Assembly: GCF_036785885.1 (NCBI RefSeq)
Contig: NC_092323.1
Coordinates: 5,620,501 to 5,684,500, forward strand
DNA length: 64,000 nucleotides
Source: Coffea arabica
Taxonomy: Eukaryota; Streptophyta; Magnoliopsida; Gentianales; Rubiaceae
Direction of reading: 5' to 3'
This document shows positions 36,950 through 49,820 of the stretch, in pieces. Positions within the stretch are counted from its first letter, which is position 1, and every line of letters starts with the position of its first letter. The translations under genes and the position numbers were made by a program. The notes below the pieces were generated by a model. The model saw only the letters and a list, made by a program, of their open reading frames with translations. It had not been told where the DNA came from and ran no database searches.

Positions 36950-38043
36950 AAATAAAAAGCATAGTATAGATACAAGTAATTTGTAGCAAGTTTAGTATGT
37001 TCATGAATAACAACAAAAAAGATTGCCAGCGCAATCTTTTTTTTGCATAATGATTAATAATGAATTGATCCAAGGTGTAAATAATTGTATAATAATCTTT
37101 TGTTAAAGTATTCATAGTTGTATGAAGAAATAATTGCATTTGAAGTATTTATGTACCATAGTAGTCTTTAAAAACTTATGTATACAAAAATAGTGTGGTG
37201 CAATCATATCTGCTAAATACTATAATTCATACAATAGATGAAATGTATTCTCTAGGATGATAATTAAATTTATGATGTGTGTGATTATATTGATCGACAT
37301 CGGTATTCATTTTAAGTAGGAATAAAATGAAACATAGCATAGTGCATTTGTGCATTAGTGATGTAGTGGTATGTAACAAAGTTAATAAGTTAAGCAATAT
37401 AAAAAGTGTATTAATAAATGTACACGAAGTTACTATGTATGATAATGCAAGTGTATTGAAAAAGGATAAATAAAATTAGAAGACAATGATAAAAAGAATA
37501 ACTCAAATGCATTAGGTGTGATAGAGGTTATTAGAAGAGACAGATTATAAATGAAATTAGTTGGAAGAGAGTTAGATGAAAAATAAGTAAAACTCAAGTA
37601 GAACAAATTAGTTGTTATACAATCAAAGTTGATAATGTCTATATTGGCAGAGTATAAATAATGATTAATTCTTGAAATAATAATTATGGTATATATGTGT
37701 ATTAATGTATGCGTGCATACATGTGTATATGTGTATCTATATCTATATGTATTCAGGAAGGGGTTTTTAGCAGAAACCCTCTCCATGATTTCTAAACTTC
37801 TCATTCTTTTTCCTAAATTTTTGTATTTATTTTAATACATAAAAAGTAATGAGTTATAACCAACCCTATCACTAGGCAAATTTAAAATTTAAAACTTTTC
37901 CACTATCTATTTCATAAACAGTTTGTTATTTATACTTTAAATCCTTTTTACTCCTTAATTAAAGACAAATTTTATTTGTAAGCTATTTTAATACAATTTT
38001 ACATTTTTATAATTAAGAAATACTTTAATTTTGCATTTTTAGT
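36950..38043. other. AT-rich spacer
   Basis: AT-rich non-coding sequence with a TA/TG-rich run near 37690-37755. I see no gene or RNA. Part may belong to the Helitron-like element that ends at 39303. Confidence 0.35.
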
Positions 38044-39215
38044 ATCAAGAAAAGGAATAAGTAGGAAAAGGACAAAAAAATTAAATATGAATAAATATAG
38101 AAGAGGCATTTTTGTCCTAAAACATAAAGGAGACAAGCAAAGTGTCAATTTATTGAGTTGAGGGGGTAAAATGCAACTAAATGTAAAGTTAAGGGGCTCC
38201 TATAACTGCTCCTACAAATCCTATAATCATGCTCACATTTTCCCCAGATTTCCCCCACGTTTCCCACTCCACATTTCTAAAACAAAAACCGACAACTACT
38301 AAAATATTTAAAAAAATTTTAAAAAATTCTTTTAAATTTGCACACATATAAGGTGTGCCGTTCTCACCGGTATTAAATAGCACGTGTTCATAAATAACAT
38401 ATACTTTGTTATAGCATACCCTTTATGATCATTATTTTCCTAATAACGTAAGGTAAAAAAGATAAAAATAAATAAAGAATGTTTTAAAATGATTAAAATT
38501 AATATCTAGATAAAAAATAGCAAAGAGAAGAAAATATTTGATTATATGAGAGAATGATTAAAAATATCAAGAAAATGAGGAAGTAGGAAAAGGGCAAAAA
38601 AAATTAAATATTAATAAATATAAAAAAGGCATTTTTGTCCTAAAACATAAAGTAGACGGACAAAGTGTCCATTTATTGAGTTGAGAAGGTAAAGTGCAAC
38701 TAAATATAAAGTTAAGGGGCTCCTATAGATTACCGCTCCTACAAATCCTATAATCATGCTCACATTTTTCCCACATCTCCCCCACATTTCCCACTCCACA
38801 TTTCTAAAACAAAAACCAACAACTACTAAAATATTTAATAAATTTTTAAAAAATTCTTTTAAATTTGCAAACATATAAGGTGTGCCGTTCTCACCAGTAT
38901 TAAATAGCATGTGTTCATAAATAACATATATTTTGTTATAGCATACCCTTTATGATCATTATTTTCCTAATAACGTAAGGTAAAAAAGATAAAAATAAAT
39001 AAAGAATGTTTTAAAATGATTAAAATTAATATCTAGATAAAAATAGCAAAGAGAAGAAAGTATTTGATTATATGAGAGAATGATGAAAAAGGGCAAAAAA
39101 AAAAATTAAATATTAATAAATATAGAAGAGGCATTTTTGTTCTAAAACGTAAAGTAGACAGGCAAAGTGTCCATTTATTGAGCTAAGGGGTAAAGTGCAA
39201 CTAAATGTGTTGGTA
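38044..39215. repeat. Tandem repeat, period about 520 bp, 2.2 copies
   Basis: Copies start at about 38044, 38566 and 39080 (the last partial). Each holds GGCATTTTTGT, AAAGTTAAGGGGCTCCTATA (first two copies) and TAAGGTGTGCCGTTCTCACC (first two). Small frames in each copy on - are parallel (MLFNTGENGTPYM) but this is repeat identity, not evidence of a gene. The array runs up to a Helitron-type 3' end. Confidence 0.85.
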
Positions 39216-39271
39216 CAATTTTTTAACCTTTTTTTATTTATCCTTTTATTTTCAATTTTTTCAATAATCTC

Positions 39272-39303
39272 AGCACTGTGCGTAGCACGGGCATTCATGC
39301 TAG
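39272..39303 (+). mobile_element. Candidate Helitron 3' terminus (plus strand)
   Basis: A short hairpin, CTGTGC-GTA-GCACGG (39275-39289), is followed by CTAG at 39300-39303 and then T. This matches the Helitron rule of a hairpin some 10 nt before a CTRR end inserted 5' of T. The 520-bp tandem repeat upstream is probably inside the element. The 5' end was not identified. Confidence 0.5.
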
Positions 39304-42300
39304 TTTACTAGTAACAATGATGGAGTCGAACATTCCATATAGGCGCACTTTTGGCGAATATGAGAAGTGGGATTTACGGGCTGCAAGAAAGGTGTGATTA
39401 AAAGTAATAGGATGGAAGCAAAGAAGAGTTAAGTATTGTCACGTTTTTTTAGTGTAAGTGGCAGGTCTCGAACTTGAAAATAGGTCCATTCCACGTACCA
39501 TCCAAATCATCCCTTCCTCTCTAAGTTTCATCTATAGTACAAGTTAAGGTGTCACGAACATTTCGAGTTTGGTTCATTTGAGTGACAAAAAAGATTGATT
39601 GTATAATAAATAAATCAAAGTTGAACACGATGTTAGGTTCATTTAATAGTCGAGACGAGCACGACCCTATTCACAAACTATTCGAATAGTTCATGAACAC
39701 ATATATAATGACAACGAATAAATGAATAGCAATATTAGTATATTTTTAAATATACGATATATATGTCTTGTTTGAATAAAAAAAGTAATTATACATGAAA
39801 TGAATATTATTTAATTTGTTAAAAAAATAAGCATAATTATGAATTTATTCTAAATCACAAGTGATCTTTAAAATGCATAATTAAATAGTTTTCAAAATGA
39901 AATTGGAGTTAGAGCTGAAGCTTGAATTCAATTGATTTAATTTAAAAAATTGACAATGAATTTGAAGTGTAACATATATACAAATTATTGAAGGCAATTC
40001 GAGCAACATTTATAGGTCATTTAATATTCAATGAAGGACGAATAATGTTCATATAATATGTGAATAGATCTTGAACATCATGTAATTAGATGGATTTGGC
40101 TTGTGGAAAACATATTATACAAGTATAATAAAAGTAAGAAAATTTGTGAAACTAGTAAAATTAAATGGTAGAGAAACAGAATGGAAAGTAGATGAATGAT
40201 TGCTTGGTAAGTAGAAAAAAAGGAAAAAAATTGTGTCCATAATTTGGCAGAGAGCAAAATGCACAAGGTATTAGCAATGCATTAAAACCGTTAAGACTAT
40301 CTCATGGATGTAGTTACAAGTTACAACATTGCATTAAAAATGACCTTATTGATTAAAAAAATGGGAAAAAATTTCCAAGTTGTACCGTTAACCTCTTAAA
40401 TGGGAACAATTATGAGAGAACTTAGTGATGCAATATGTTGCTTTAATGAAGTCCCAAAAAGTTTAGGCCATTTGTCAACGAATGTAACATTAATAATATA
40501 TATCATAGGTGTCAATGCATCTCATTTGTATGTACATTTTTTGAATGCCTATCGTAAAAAATAGTATTCACATAATTATGGATAACTTAAAATGTGAATC
40601 TTAAAAATGAAATAACTAATTGTATGGAAATGTGTTGTAGTTTGTACTTATATAATTTACGTCAGTCTAAAATAGCCAATACTGAGAACATTAAAATAAG
40701 AATTCTTCCCAAAGCAATCTAAGAATTTAAAGGGAATCTTACAAGATTGGTTCATTCTTATGTCTCTGATAGATGGTCATAATTTCATCCGGGTTTGAAT
40801 CATACAGAGAGGTACAATAAAGATAAAAAAAATCGTTAAAAAAAACGACAAAGGGTTGTGTATGTTCCGTGAAGGCAATCGAAAAAATATATTGAAGATG
40901 CTTATGTCTTTACAAAATACCATTTCAATTCATCTTATTTTATTAAATGTGGGATGTGATATAATTCTGAAGGATGAAGCGAATACATTTGTAATATTTT
41001 AATAATTATTTAAAAATTATTATTTTGTTTATGTTGTTTAAAAAATAAAAAATTATTTTGTAATGTTTTAAGCTCGAGGTAGATTCAAAACTGAATGATA
41101 CTTGCCAATTTGACAAGGGTCTAGCTTCGTAGCGGTTTAAGGCCTATGCGAGATTGGAGCCCGGAGGATGCATTCAGTTTTTAAATGAGTTACTAACAAA
41201 CAAACATGGCCCGCTATTGTGCACTTTTTATTTCCCGCTAAACGTAAAGCCTGCACAAATGTCCCTACCCATTGTCCTCCAAAGCAATTTATTGGAGTCC
41301 AGGGGTATTTGTACTTTGCAAAACAGTCCTTGGTGCTGATTCATTTGAATTATTTTAATTACCTGTTGCCACCTCGATCCACCACTAAGCATTCACGGAT
41401 CTCATGGATGCCACCTCACTCACTTTCAAACCGATTTGAAACCGATACGGTTGTGCTGCAAGGACACAGCACATGCTGGCCCTCCCCATTCATGCTGCCG
41501 CGGTGGCTCATTGTACACCACATCTTTCCAACCCGTTGCTTTACTCTTCCTGGAGACATCCGTACTATCTCCACTATATAACCATCCCAATTTCTCCCTG
41601 AATTCAATAATACTACTGAATGATTAATAGAATAGAGGGCCCATCAAACTTTTTTAATCCCCATCTACCCACAATTGGGCGCAACGGTTCCAATGAAAGG
41701 GCTTGTCACATCAAAACTTGTCGTGTTTCCAAGGTGTCTAAAGTAAACGACAGAAGCTGCATAAAATGGCCCCAGCCCTTTTATGATTTTATCTTTCAGG
41801 AATCATTTCACGTGGACGTTTTGTCATAAGTCAAATCTTCTCATTTTTATTTTGTTTTTTCATTTCTTATAGTATATTATTGTAACTTGGACGGCTACCA
41901 TTGGGCAACCGTGATTCATCACCTCGTTTGCCCTGCCAAGGTATCCTTGAATTTCCAAGGACTCTAACATAAATGGTGATTTTTTTTTGGGTCAAAATAA
42001 ATGGCGATTAATTGCGGTCGCTCCTTCGATTTGAGTGGATCTATATACTCACTAACGCATACAACAGTCTCTTTAAACTCTCCTATTTTTTAGATTAAAA
42101 TAAAATAAATTATACAAATATATCATTATTGAAAAAAAATTGCGATCACCGGAGATCGCACAGCAACAACGGTTTGATTTGACAGGCCCGGAGTCTCACA
42201 ACTATGGTTGAGATTCACTTTATGCGATGGGCCCTCGCCTGCTTGTCACGTGAATTCCATGTTAGATATTAGTTTTTTTTTTGGGTAAGGAAAAAGAAAT

Positions 42301-43137
42301 TTTCTATCCATTCATATCACACGAAAAGCAGCATTTACAATGCAAGGTGGAAAGTTGTCCCAGCCTGTAACTCTATCCTCCAAAAATAAATAAGTACAAC
42401 TTGGCCAGTAAGTGGAATCAATCATATCAGCGTGTTTGGGTTGCTGAATCACGTTTGTTTATACGACTATTCCAGATACACATAAATGACTTGACCAAGA
42501 AATAAAATAAAATAAAATTTTTGACAAAAAAAAAAAAGAAATAAAATAAAATAAAAAGATGCACTTAACGATAGCACAAATGCATTATGGCTCTCGAATG
42601 GCTGTCCGGTCCGGACAAAAGGTCGGTAGCCAAATACTAATTCCAAGTACAGTGTCTAAGTGGGCCAAGATTATCTATATCTCAATTTATACAATATTAT
42701 AAAATTATATAATTATGTCATTATTTTGATTTTTGATATCTAAATGAAGATATTAAAAATAATATATTTTTTTAAAAATATTTTAACATTCAATTTACAC
42801 GAAACATTTGAACGTTAAAAAAAATGAATGAAATTGGTAACAAAAATTTTTAATGATTAATCAAACAGCAAAATTTGTTCAATTTCATACAGAATTTGTC
42901 CTGCCTAAGCCTCACCTACCTGCAAGTTGCTACCCACTTCATCATCAGCTAACGCAATCCCAACTCACCTCATGCCGGCGACCAAAGAGACCGGGATGAC
43001 TGAAATGCGATGAAGTACCATCTTCTTCTGGGGCAACGTCGTCCATGTCCGGCGGACCTACAGCACAATCACATCCTGACTAAACAAATTGGTCTTAATA
43101 TGGCTGGTCGATTAGACGAACACCCCAGTTTTGATGT
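39304..43137. other. Spacer between lipases B and C, part 1
   Basis: 39304-41150 is AT-rich with no recognised gene. 41590-41980 matches 27140-27620, and 42590-43137 matches 27880-28540. Small frames at 41154-41829 have no domain. No RNA gene was seen. Confidence 0.45.
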
Positions 43138-43146
43138 TAGGATGAT

Positions 43147-44413
43147 GGCGAATTTTACAAAATAAATTAATGTTAATTTTAAGGATCGTCGCAAATAGGA
43201 AGTGAGACTACATAAAATAAAAATATTTTAATTTTCAATTTTTTTTGTTGAATTTTTTTAAAAATTTTTTTGAAAGGAATTCGCCGCTCGTGAAATGAGC
43301 AGCGAAGAATATTTTATTAAAAGTAATTGTTTTTTTTTTTTGTTACAATTCATTGAGCACGGAAGAGGACCCGGAGGAGGAGGAGGACGACGAGTTGTTG
43401 CTTCTTGGACTCTATGCTGGACTCGTGCACTATGTTGTCTTTCTAGCACCAAATCAAACCCCAGTATGGTATTTTAGTTTATTATATGGAGGGAAAAAAA
43501 ATTTCTTTGATTGCTTTTTATCTTCTTGATTAATAACTACTGAAAGTTTTAGTTATTGTAATAATAAAGAGGGGGGAAAGAAAGACTTGTTGGTTAATGT
43601 GTCTTAGAATGTTAGAGGAAATGAGAGCTGAGGAACAAGAAAATGGATTTTTTTTTTCTTTTTAAAGCAATTGCACTGTGTTGTTATTGGCTATTGGGCT
43701 TTTCTTTAAGAATTGAAACCAACTTCTTCAATTGTTATTTGTTCGATTTCCCATTCAGCAATAAAATTAGTTGGAGTTTTTGAAAAAGGAAAAGAAATGC
43801 TGGGAGTTTTATTATTTATATCATGGCTACCTGATGCTACGGGGGGAGAAGGTAGAAGCTTGTATGGTGTCAAAGGCTCATCTTTTGCGTTATTTTCAGT
43901 ATTGACTTTGATGATTGTTTGCAGTCGACAGATGTGTATTTCTTGAAGCAGCTTGTTAATATAATAGGAAATGATGGTTCCAAATAAACCCCCGCAAATC
44001 AAATGTGCCGTGTCAAAAAAATAAAATCACTAGCTGCAAATCATATCTGCGGCGATTTTGGAACCGTTGATCCAGTGGATCACTGGATCAACGGTCCACA
44101 AATTTTGCCACGGAAAAAAATTGCTTGTGGCAAATTTTGTGTGTGGCAATCGAATTTAAAAAAAAAAAATTACACCTTCAAATCATGACTGTTAATCGTG
44201 TTTTAATCAACAGTCCATCTACGCTAAAAAAATTCAGTCGAAAATGTTATCTCGCAAATATTCTTAAGGCAATGAAAAAATTTGCAAAAAATGAAACAGA
44301 TTTATTTTACGCCGATATTGTGACATGCAACGACCCTTATCTTATACACAAATCCTACAAAATACCACTTTTGAGATATTTTCTCATATTAACATTATTC
44401 CTAGAAATTCACC
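43147..44413. mobile_element. MULE-like element with unidentified internal sequence
   Basis: It interrupts a duplicated spacer (compare 28540 and 61005). Flanks are the perfect 9-bp repeat TAGGATGAT at 43138-43146 and 44414-44422. The ends, GGCGAATTTTACAAAATAAA and (other strand) GGTGAATTTCTAGGAATAAT, are short imperfect inverted repeats. The inside is less AT-rich around 43340-43470 and 43705-43960 and has open frames on both strands, for instance + frame LSTEEDPEEEEDDELLLLGL. These could be captured gene pieces, but I could not assign them. Confidence 0.72.
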
Positions 44414-44422
44414 TAGGATGAT

Positions 44423-47024
44423 AGAGTGTATTTCAACAGTGCACACTTTCAATTACTTATAATTTGACATAAATTTCTTTTTGGCAGGCGTTAAAGATTT
44501 TTAGGAGTGGCCACCACACTTTTAATTTCTTGTTAATGGGCATTAGCCTTCCCTTGGATCAACCGATCGAAGAAGCCTACGCGTTTGTGCTGTAGTTGAT
44601 TTATCCTGCTGCCTTGGGCTTACTGTAGTTAATTTATCTAAGGGGTTGATTTGGGCACCAGCTCTTTTATATTTATTAAATGCACAGACATGAACAAATT
44701 ACAAAGATGGCGGTAGCATTCCACTTGGATTTGACCACCTCTTTCACCCCAAACCTTAAGCATAACCTAATCACTTCAGTTAATTTTTTTTCCACAAACG
44801 AATCAATTCAATTAATTAGATGCACGCAATATAGCACATGAGTAGAACATTATCATTTGCACTACGTATAGAGCAGATACGTACAAATAAATTTTTTAAA
44901 ACATAATTTTGTGAAAAATTATTTGTCAATTGTATATATTTGTAATATGATCGAGTACAAATTATTTGTCAATTATATATATTAATTAGAATATATATCT
45001 TGTATTCTTCTGCATAATTTTATACCACTGGATGAGCAAAAAAAATAGAGAACCTCAAGTTGCACATTTTCTATTAGAAATATTTAGTTATTCTAAAAAT
45101 ATACAAACCAACACCTTATAAGACTAAGTTCATGTTATTACACATCGTGAATAAAGGTCATAACTCTATCGCTGCATTTACTATTGTACATTCATGCTAA
45201 TGCTTTTCCATTTCCATACTCGCACATTTGTAACAAAGAGTTTCCATTAAATATGTTTTGTACTCGAGTTATTTTAACCTCACGTATTGTTCCACTTACA
45301 CTATTAACATAAAAAAAAAACTCATCATTGTTATGTTATGTTTCCACCAAATTTTGTTGATTTGGTATTGAATTTTAGGTCCACACTATTTTATTTTTTT
45401 CATTTATCAAATTAGTGATTTTGTCTGGGGAGCCATTGCAAAGTCGCTCGTTTGAATCCTTCAGTTTTTCAAAAATTAGTTTTTCAAAAATTATAAAATT
45501 TTTTAAAAATACTTTAAAAAGTAGTCTAAATTTTTTTGATGTTTAAAAAATATCTCAAAATATATTTTAAAAACTCTACTACTTTTAATTATTCCAAAAT
45601 ATATTCTAAAAATATTCCAAAATATACTCTAAAAACTCTGATATAGCAAATTTTTTTAAAAACACCCTAAAACAGCTAATCCAAATAGAGCCCATGAAGT
45701 TATTGAGTTCCTGAATATACCATTCCTTGAAAGTTTGCTGTCTCTTCATCCTGAATTCCTGATTACACATTGAAGGCTCAAGCTTCATCGAAAATGCGTA
45801 CTTGTTAGCACAGGCTTTCCCAAGTAGGTCAGAAAACAGAGTTAATTGTCCTCTTTTATGTTCGAATCGGATTGATGCAAATCTCAAATCCTACTAATTA
45901 AAATATATATTATATCACTTCATGCCTGTCCTTAGTTATCTTTGTTAGAAAAAAATATGAAGTTTCCTTTACAGCAGGACCGGAAGAATATATTATATCA
46001 ATCTTATGTTTTTATGAGGAACAAGTATTTCTTTTTAATACGAAGAAATATATAGGAGTGAATCTAGATAGTTGCATGATCAAATTTTGCTATTAACGCT
46101 GTTAATGTAATTAAAATGTGAATACATCGAGAGATGAGTTGGGTGGTTTGAGAAAGAGTATGTAAGTAAGAGATTTCAAATTTGAATCCTCCCATTTACA
46201 CTTAGAAAAAAATGTAAATATGCTTATCTAAATATGAATATGCTATTTTTTTAGGGTGTATTTGATAAAATTAAAGTCTGAAATTTAAATATATTAAATT
46301 ACTGAATTGTTAAGTATTAAAAATTTTAAAATCTATATCTGTTAAGTTACTTAATTGTTGAGTATTAATATCTTAATATTTGAGTATGCCACTGAATTGT
46401 TAAGTATTGAAATTTTAAAATCTAAATCTATTAAATTGCTGAACTGTTAAGTATTCAAATCTGAACAATTTATTACTTATTATATTGTATAAGTTTAGCC
46501 TAAATAATTCAGAGCCATTTAATTAATTAAAAGGTTCTATTTTTTTGTTATCAAACACATGAGAGATATCAATATTTGAACTCGTTAAATTTAAGTATTA
46601 AATTAGATTGTCAAGGCCTTAATTTTCACATATGTAAAAGTCAACAATAAGAAAGTGCATATTGTTTTTGGTTTCGTAAGCTTAAATATGTTAAACATTC
46701 TAAAAACCATGAAACAAATGCGATGTAATTGTTAAACAAAATCATTGCATGAACAAAATTTCATTTTTGTTTTCTTATTAGGAAAAATAGTTGATAATGA
46801 ACTCCTTTTTAAATTCGTTTTCTGATAAAATTAATTTTGAGGGATTCTATATTGTGCTAGCGAAGTAAAGTGTGATTTAATGACAAACTCCTACATTGGC
46901 TGTGAAATCTACGCACCAATTTGCAGTTCTCAAAAACCCTAACTGGTGACTCATTAAAATCTGTACATCATCCAACGTGGAGCTTTTGCTTCAACCTTTG
47001 GCGTTCATGGTCTCTAGTTCTTCT
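44423..47024. other. Duplicated spacer downstream of lipase C
   Basis: 44530-44890 matches 61110-61480 downstream of lipase D; 45060-47010 matches 16500-17740 downstream of lipase A. A - frame at 45606-45887 (peptide includes KRGQLTLFSDLLGKACANKY) matches the frame at 16773-16979 with indels. I do not recognise it. The tract at 46260-46620 has imperfect repeats of a motif like TTAAGTATTAAAATTTTAAA. Confidence 0.45.
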
Positions 47025-48433
47025 TGTTAGATTTGGTTTTAGAAAACTGACTTACGAGAACAATATAATTATTGGTAACTCAATAAAAATAATAATAAAA
47101 TAAATAAATCAAACAAAGAAACACAAAATTTTACATGGTTCAGTCGAATTGACCTATATCTACGGATGAAGGAGTAACAGATTTACTATATAACAAAAAA
47201 ATAGTACAAAAAAGAGAGTACAAAATCTAGAAAATAATTTCAAGAATCAAAAGGCACATAAAATTGAAAACACAAAAGAATCTAGATAATACAAAATACT
47301 TGATGGCCCAAAGATCCATAATTTACTCTTTCGGTTTGATGACTAACCAAAACCTCTCTTAGATTAGAGCATAAGCCCCTCCAAAAAGTCTCTTGGGTTG
47401 GTACCTTTAGCACATTTAAATTTACTTAATCCACTATATTTACAATAACCAAGATTAAAAACTTCATTGTAAAATTTTCGATGTGAGATACAAAAATGAA
47501 TTCAATAAATATTTACCCTAACGTGTATCCAACATCGATAAATAGTAGACAAAAAGCAAACATGTTCCATCCTTTTTTAGAAAAGTCTCAACGAATCACA
47601 AAAGTTTCAACAGATCCCAAAGAGCCACCAACGAACAGTTTCACAAAAGATAAAATAGATTTAATGGGTTAAAAATCACGAATATAGTAACCTTATTCCA
47701 CGTTTTTCACAAAACTCTCAACGAGTTCCAACATGCCAAATAACTCTTTTTCAAAATCCAACCAATTGAACTCCAACAAATCTTTTTCAAAACCCAACTG
47801 AACTCCAATAGATAATTTTTTTCACTCTCTATAGCCCAAAAAATTGATTTTGATAGTTTGTTATTGTCATAACAAATTCAAAATATGAAGTTCTGAAACC
47901 AGTTTATTAGGTTTGGTTCCAGAAAATTGATCTATGAAAATAACAGGGTTCTTAACAATCCAATAAAGACAATAACAAAGTAACTAAATCAAACAAATTC
48001 TTAGCAATCCAATAAAGACAATGACAACGTAGACAAATCAAAAAAGAAATATAAAATTTTACCTCATTCGGTCGAATTGACTTACATCTACCGACAAAAG
48101 GGTAGCATATTTATTATAACAAAAAAAAGTACAAAAGAAAGAGAGTACAAAATCTAAGAAATAATTTCAAGGTCCAAAAGGTAGACAAAACTAAAAACAC
48201 AAAAAAATCTAAATAACACGAATACTTAATAATCCAAAGGTCTATAACTTACTTTTTTGATTTAATGACTAATCAAAACTTCTCTTAAATTAGGACATGG
48301 ACCTCTAGAAAACTCTCTTGGGTTCGTGTCTTTAGTACATTTAAATTTGCTTAATCCCACTATATTTATAACCACCAATAGTAGATACTTTCTTGTAAAA
48401 TTTTCGATGTGGAATACAAAGACAAACTCAATA
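47025..48433 (-). mobile_element. Small non-autonomous LTR retrotransposon (TRIM-like)
   Basis: Two direct repeats, 47025-47507 and 47905-48433, flank only 397 bp. The repeats share GTCGAATTGAC, TTTCAAG and TAAAATTTTCGATGTG. On -, the element starts TATTGAGTTTG and ends CCAAATCTAACA. Three bases after the 5' LTR (on -) is TGGTTTCAGAAC, 10 of 12 matching the usual initiator-tRNA-Met primer binding site. Flanks CTTCT and CTTCC are a near-match for a 5-bp target duplication. The related block near 17730 lacks the insert. The internal part has no gag-pol. Confidence 0.75.
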
Positions 48434-49494
48434 CTTCCAACAACCGGCTTATGACTCTACTTTGAAGTACTGTTCTAATTCTTCATATGGAGTGAAGTAT
48501 ACGTGTCTCATCCTTCAATCCCCCTTATTTTGAAATGCAGATCTGATAAGAATAAGGATTCTTGCTAATTAAATCTTGAAACTGTTCCTTCATTCTTCTT
48601 CTGATAGATGGGATTCTAACACTAAGTTAATGTCATTCAAGAACACTTCATTGGAGATTCTAGTTATGCAAATTAATCTAATGGTACAATTTTCTCATAA
48701 TTTTGACCAATTTTCCTCGACCATAACGTTGCATGCAAATCCTGTAACAAAAAACTGGTAATGAAGGGGGCTTCCAAGTTTGTCCATCCACTGGTTAAGA
48801 GGGCATTAATGATGTGATCACCCAATTTCTTCGGACTGAAATTTTCAAGTAAAAAAATTAGGTAAGTAAATGAAGAGAAAATGACTTGAGAGAAGAATAA
48901 AAAATAATCCACATGCTATAACTTTTTAATATCTGAATTCTTGAAGAATAAAACATAATCCACATGCTATAATTGCTTAATATCTGAATTCTCGATTACT
49001 TTTCTACTAATTCTTGCGTAAGTACTCCTATATGGACTCAATTCCCTGTATGAGCTTTATTCAGCAGAGTAAGGTTTCCCCACTCCTTCGCTCGTTCTCT
49101 TCACTGCAAATTACCTTTTGGAAGGTTCTAGTTTCATAAATAAATACTACTTGTTTCCTTTCACATTTGTTTTTATTATAGTTTTCAATTGTTAGATTGA
49201 ACAAATAAATATGTCTATTGGCTCACTTTTTTTTCACTGCAATTTAATTATCTAAGCATATGACTCGTCCGATGATTTGACGGAAAGCCATGATCTTTAA
49301 ACATACGCTTTGCCTTCAAATTTTTTTTTTCCCATTTTCTTTTTTAAAGAAAAAATATAAAGGAACTTCAGCAAGGCATGGTGGAGAACTTAGCATGAAC
49401 TCCGTGATCGCCGTGCATTAAAAAAAAAAAAACACACTAACGCAAACTACAAAGCAGCAACCCTGTCGCCTCAAGCGCACCTTTTTTCAGACAG
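48434..49494. other. Spacer downstream of lipase C, part 2
   Basis: 48434-48770 matches 17740-18130 near lipase A. The rest is AT-rich and non-coding; 48890-48990 has a short internal direct repeat (ATAATCCACATGCTATAA twice). No gene recognised. Confidence 0.45.
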
Positions 49495-49503
49495 GAATTA
49501 AAA

Positions 49504-49820
49504 GGGTTAATACCACTTTGTCCCCTCAAACTTTGGACGATTACTCACTTCAGTCTCTAAACTTCAAAATGGGACACTTAAGTCCCTAAACTTATAAATA
49601 CCTCCCACTTAAGGAAAATTGTTAACAAATCCTGAATGTCGTTGGTGGTCGAAGTGTCCCATTTTATAAGAATTTAGGGATTTAAGTGTCCCATTTTATA
49701 AGTTTAGGGACTTAAGTGGGGGGTATTTATAAGTTTAGGAACTTAAGTGTCCCATTTTGAAGTTTAGGGACTGAAGTGGATAATCATCCAAAGTTTGGGG
49801 GCATAAAGTAGAATTAACCC
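49504..49820. mobile_element. MULE-type MITE with perfect 9-bp TSD
   Basis: The 317-bp element has ends GGGTTAATACCACTTTGTCC and (other strand) GGGTTAATTCTACTTTATGC. Inverted similarity extends over 100 bp (CTTCAGTC..., GGGACACTTAAGT...). It is flanked by GAATTAAAA at 49495-49503 and 49821-49829. No coding sequence. It lies just downstream of lipase C. Confidence 0.9.

Noticed and set aside
37433..37804. 123-codon antisense frame
   Set aside because: It reads through a TA/TG repeat tract, giving Tyr/Thr/His repeats; a composition artefact.
38189..38910. Two similar frames (MLFNTGENGTPYM...) on -
   Set aside because: They are similar only because the DNA is a tandem repeat; the third copy does not keep the frame.
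38044..39215. CRISPR-like array
   Set aside because: The repeat unit is 520 bp with no spacer structure, and the genome is a plant's.
43258..43452. Proline-rich frame on -
   Set aside because: Antisense of a GGA-repeat coding-like stretch; no support as a gene on its own.
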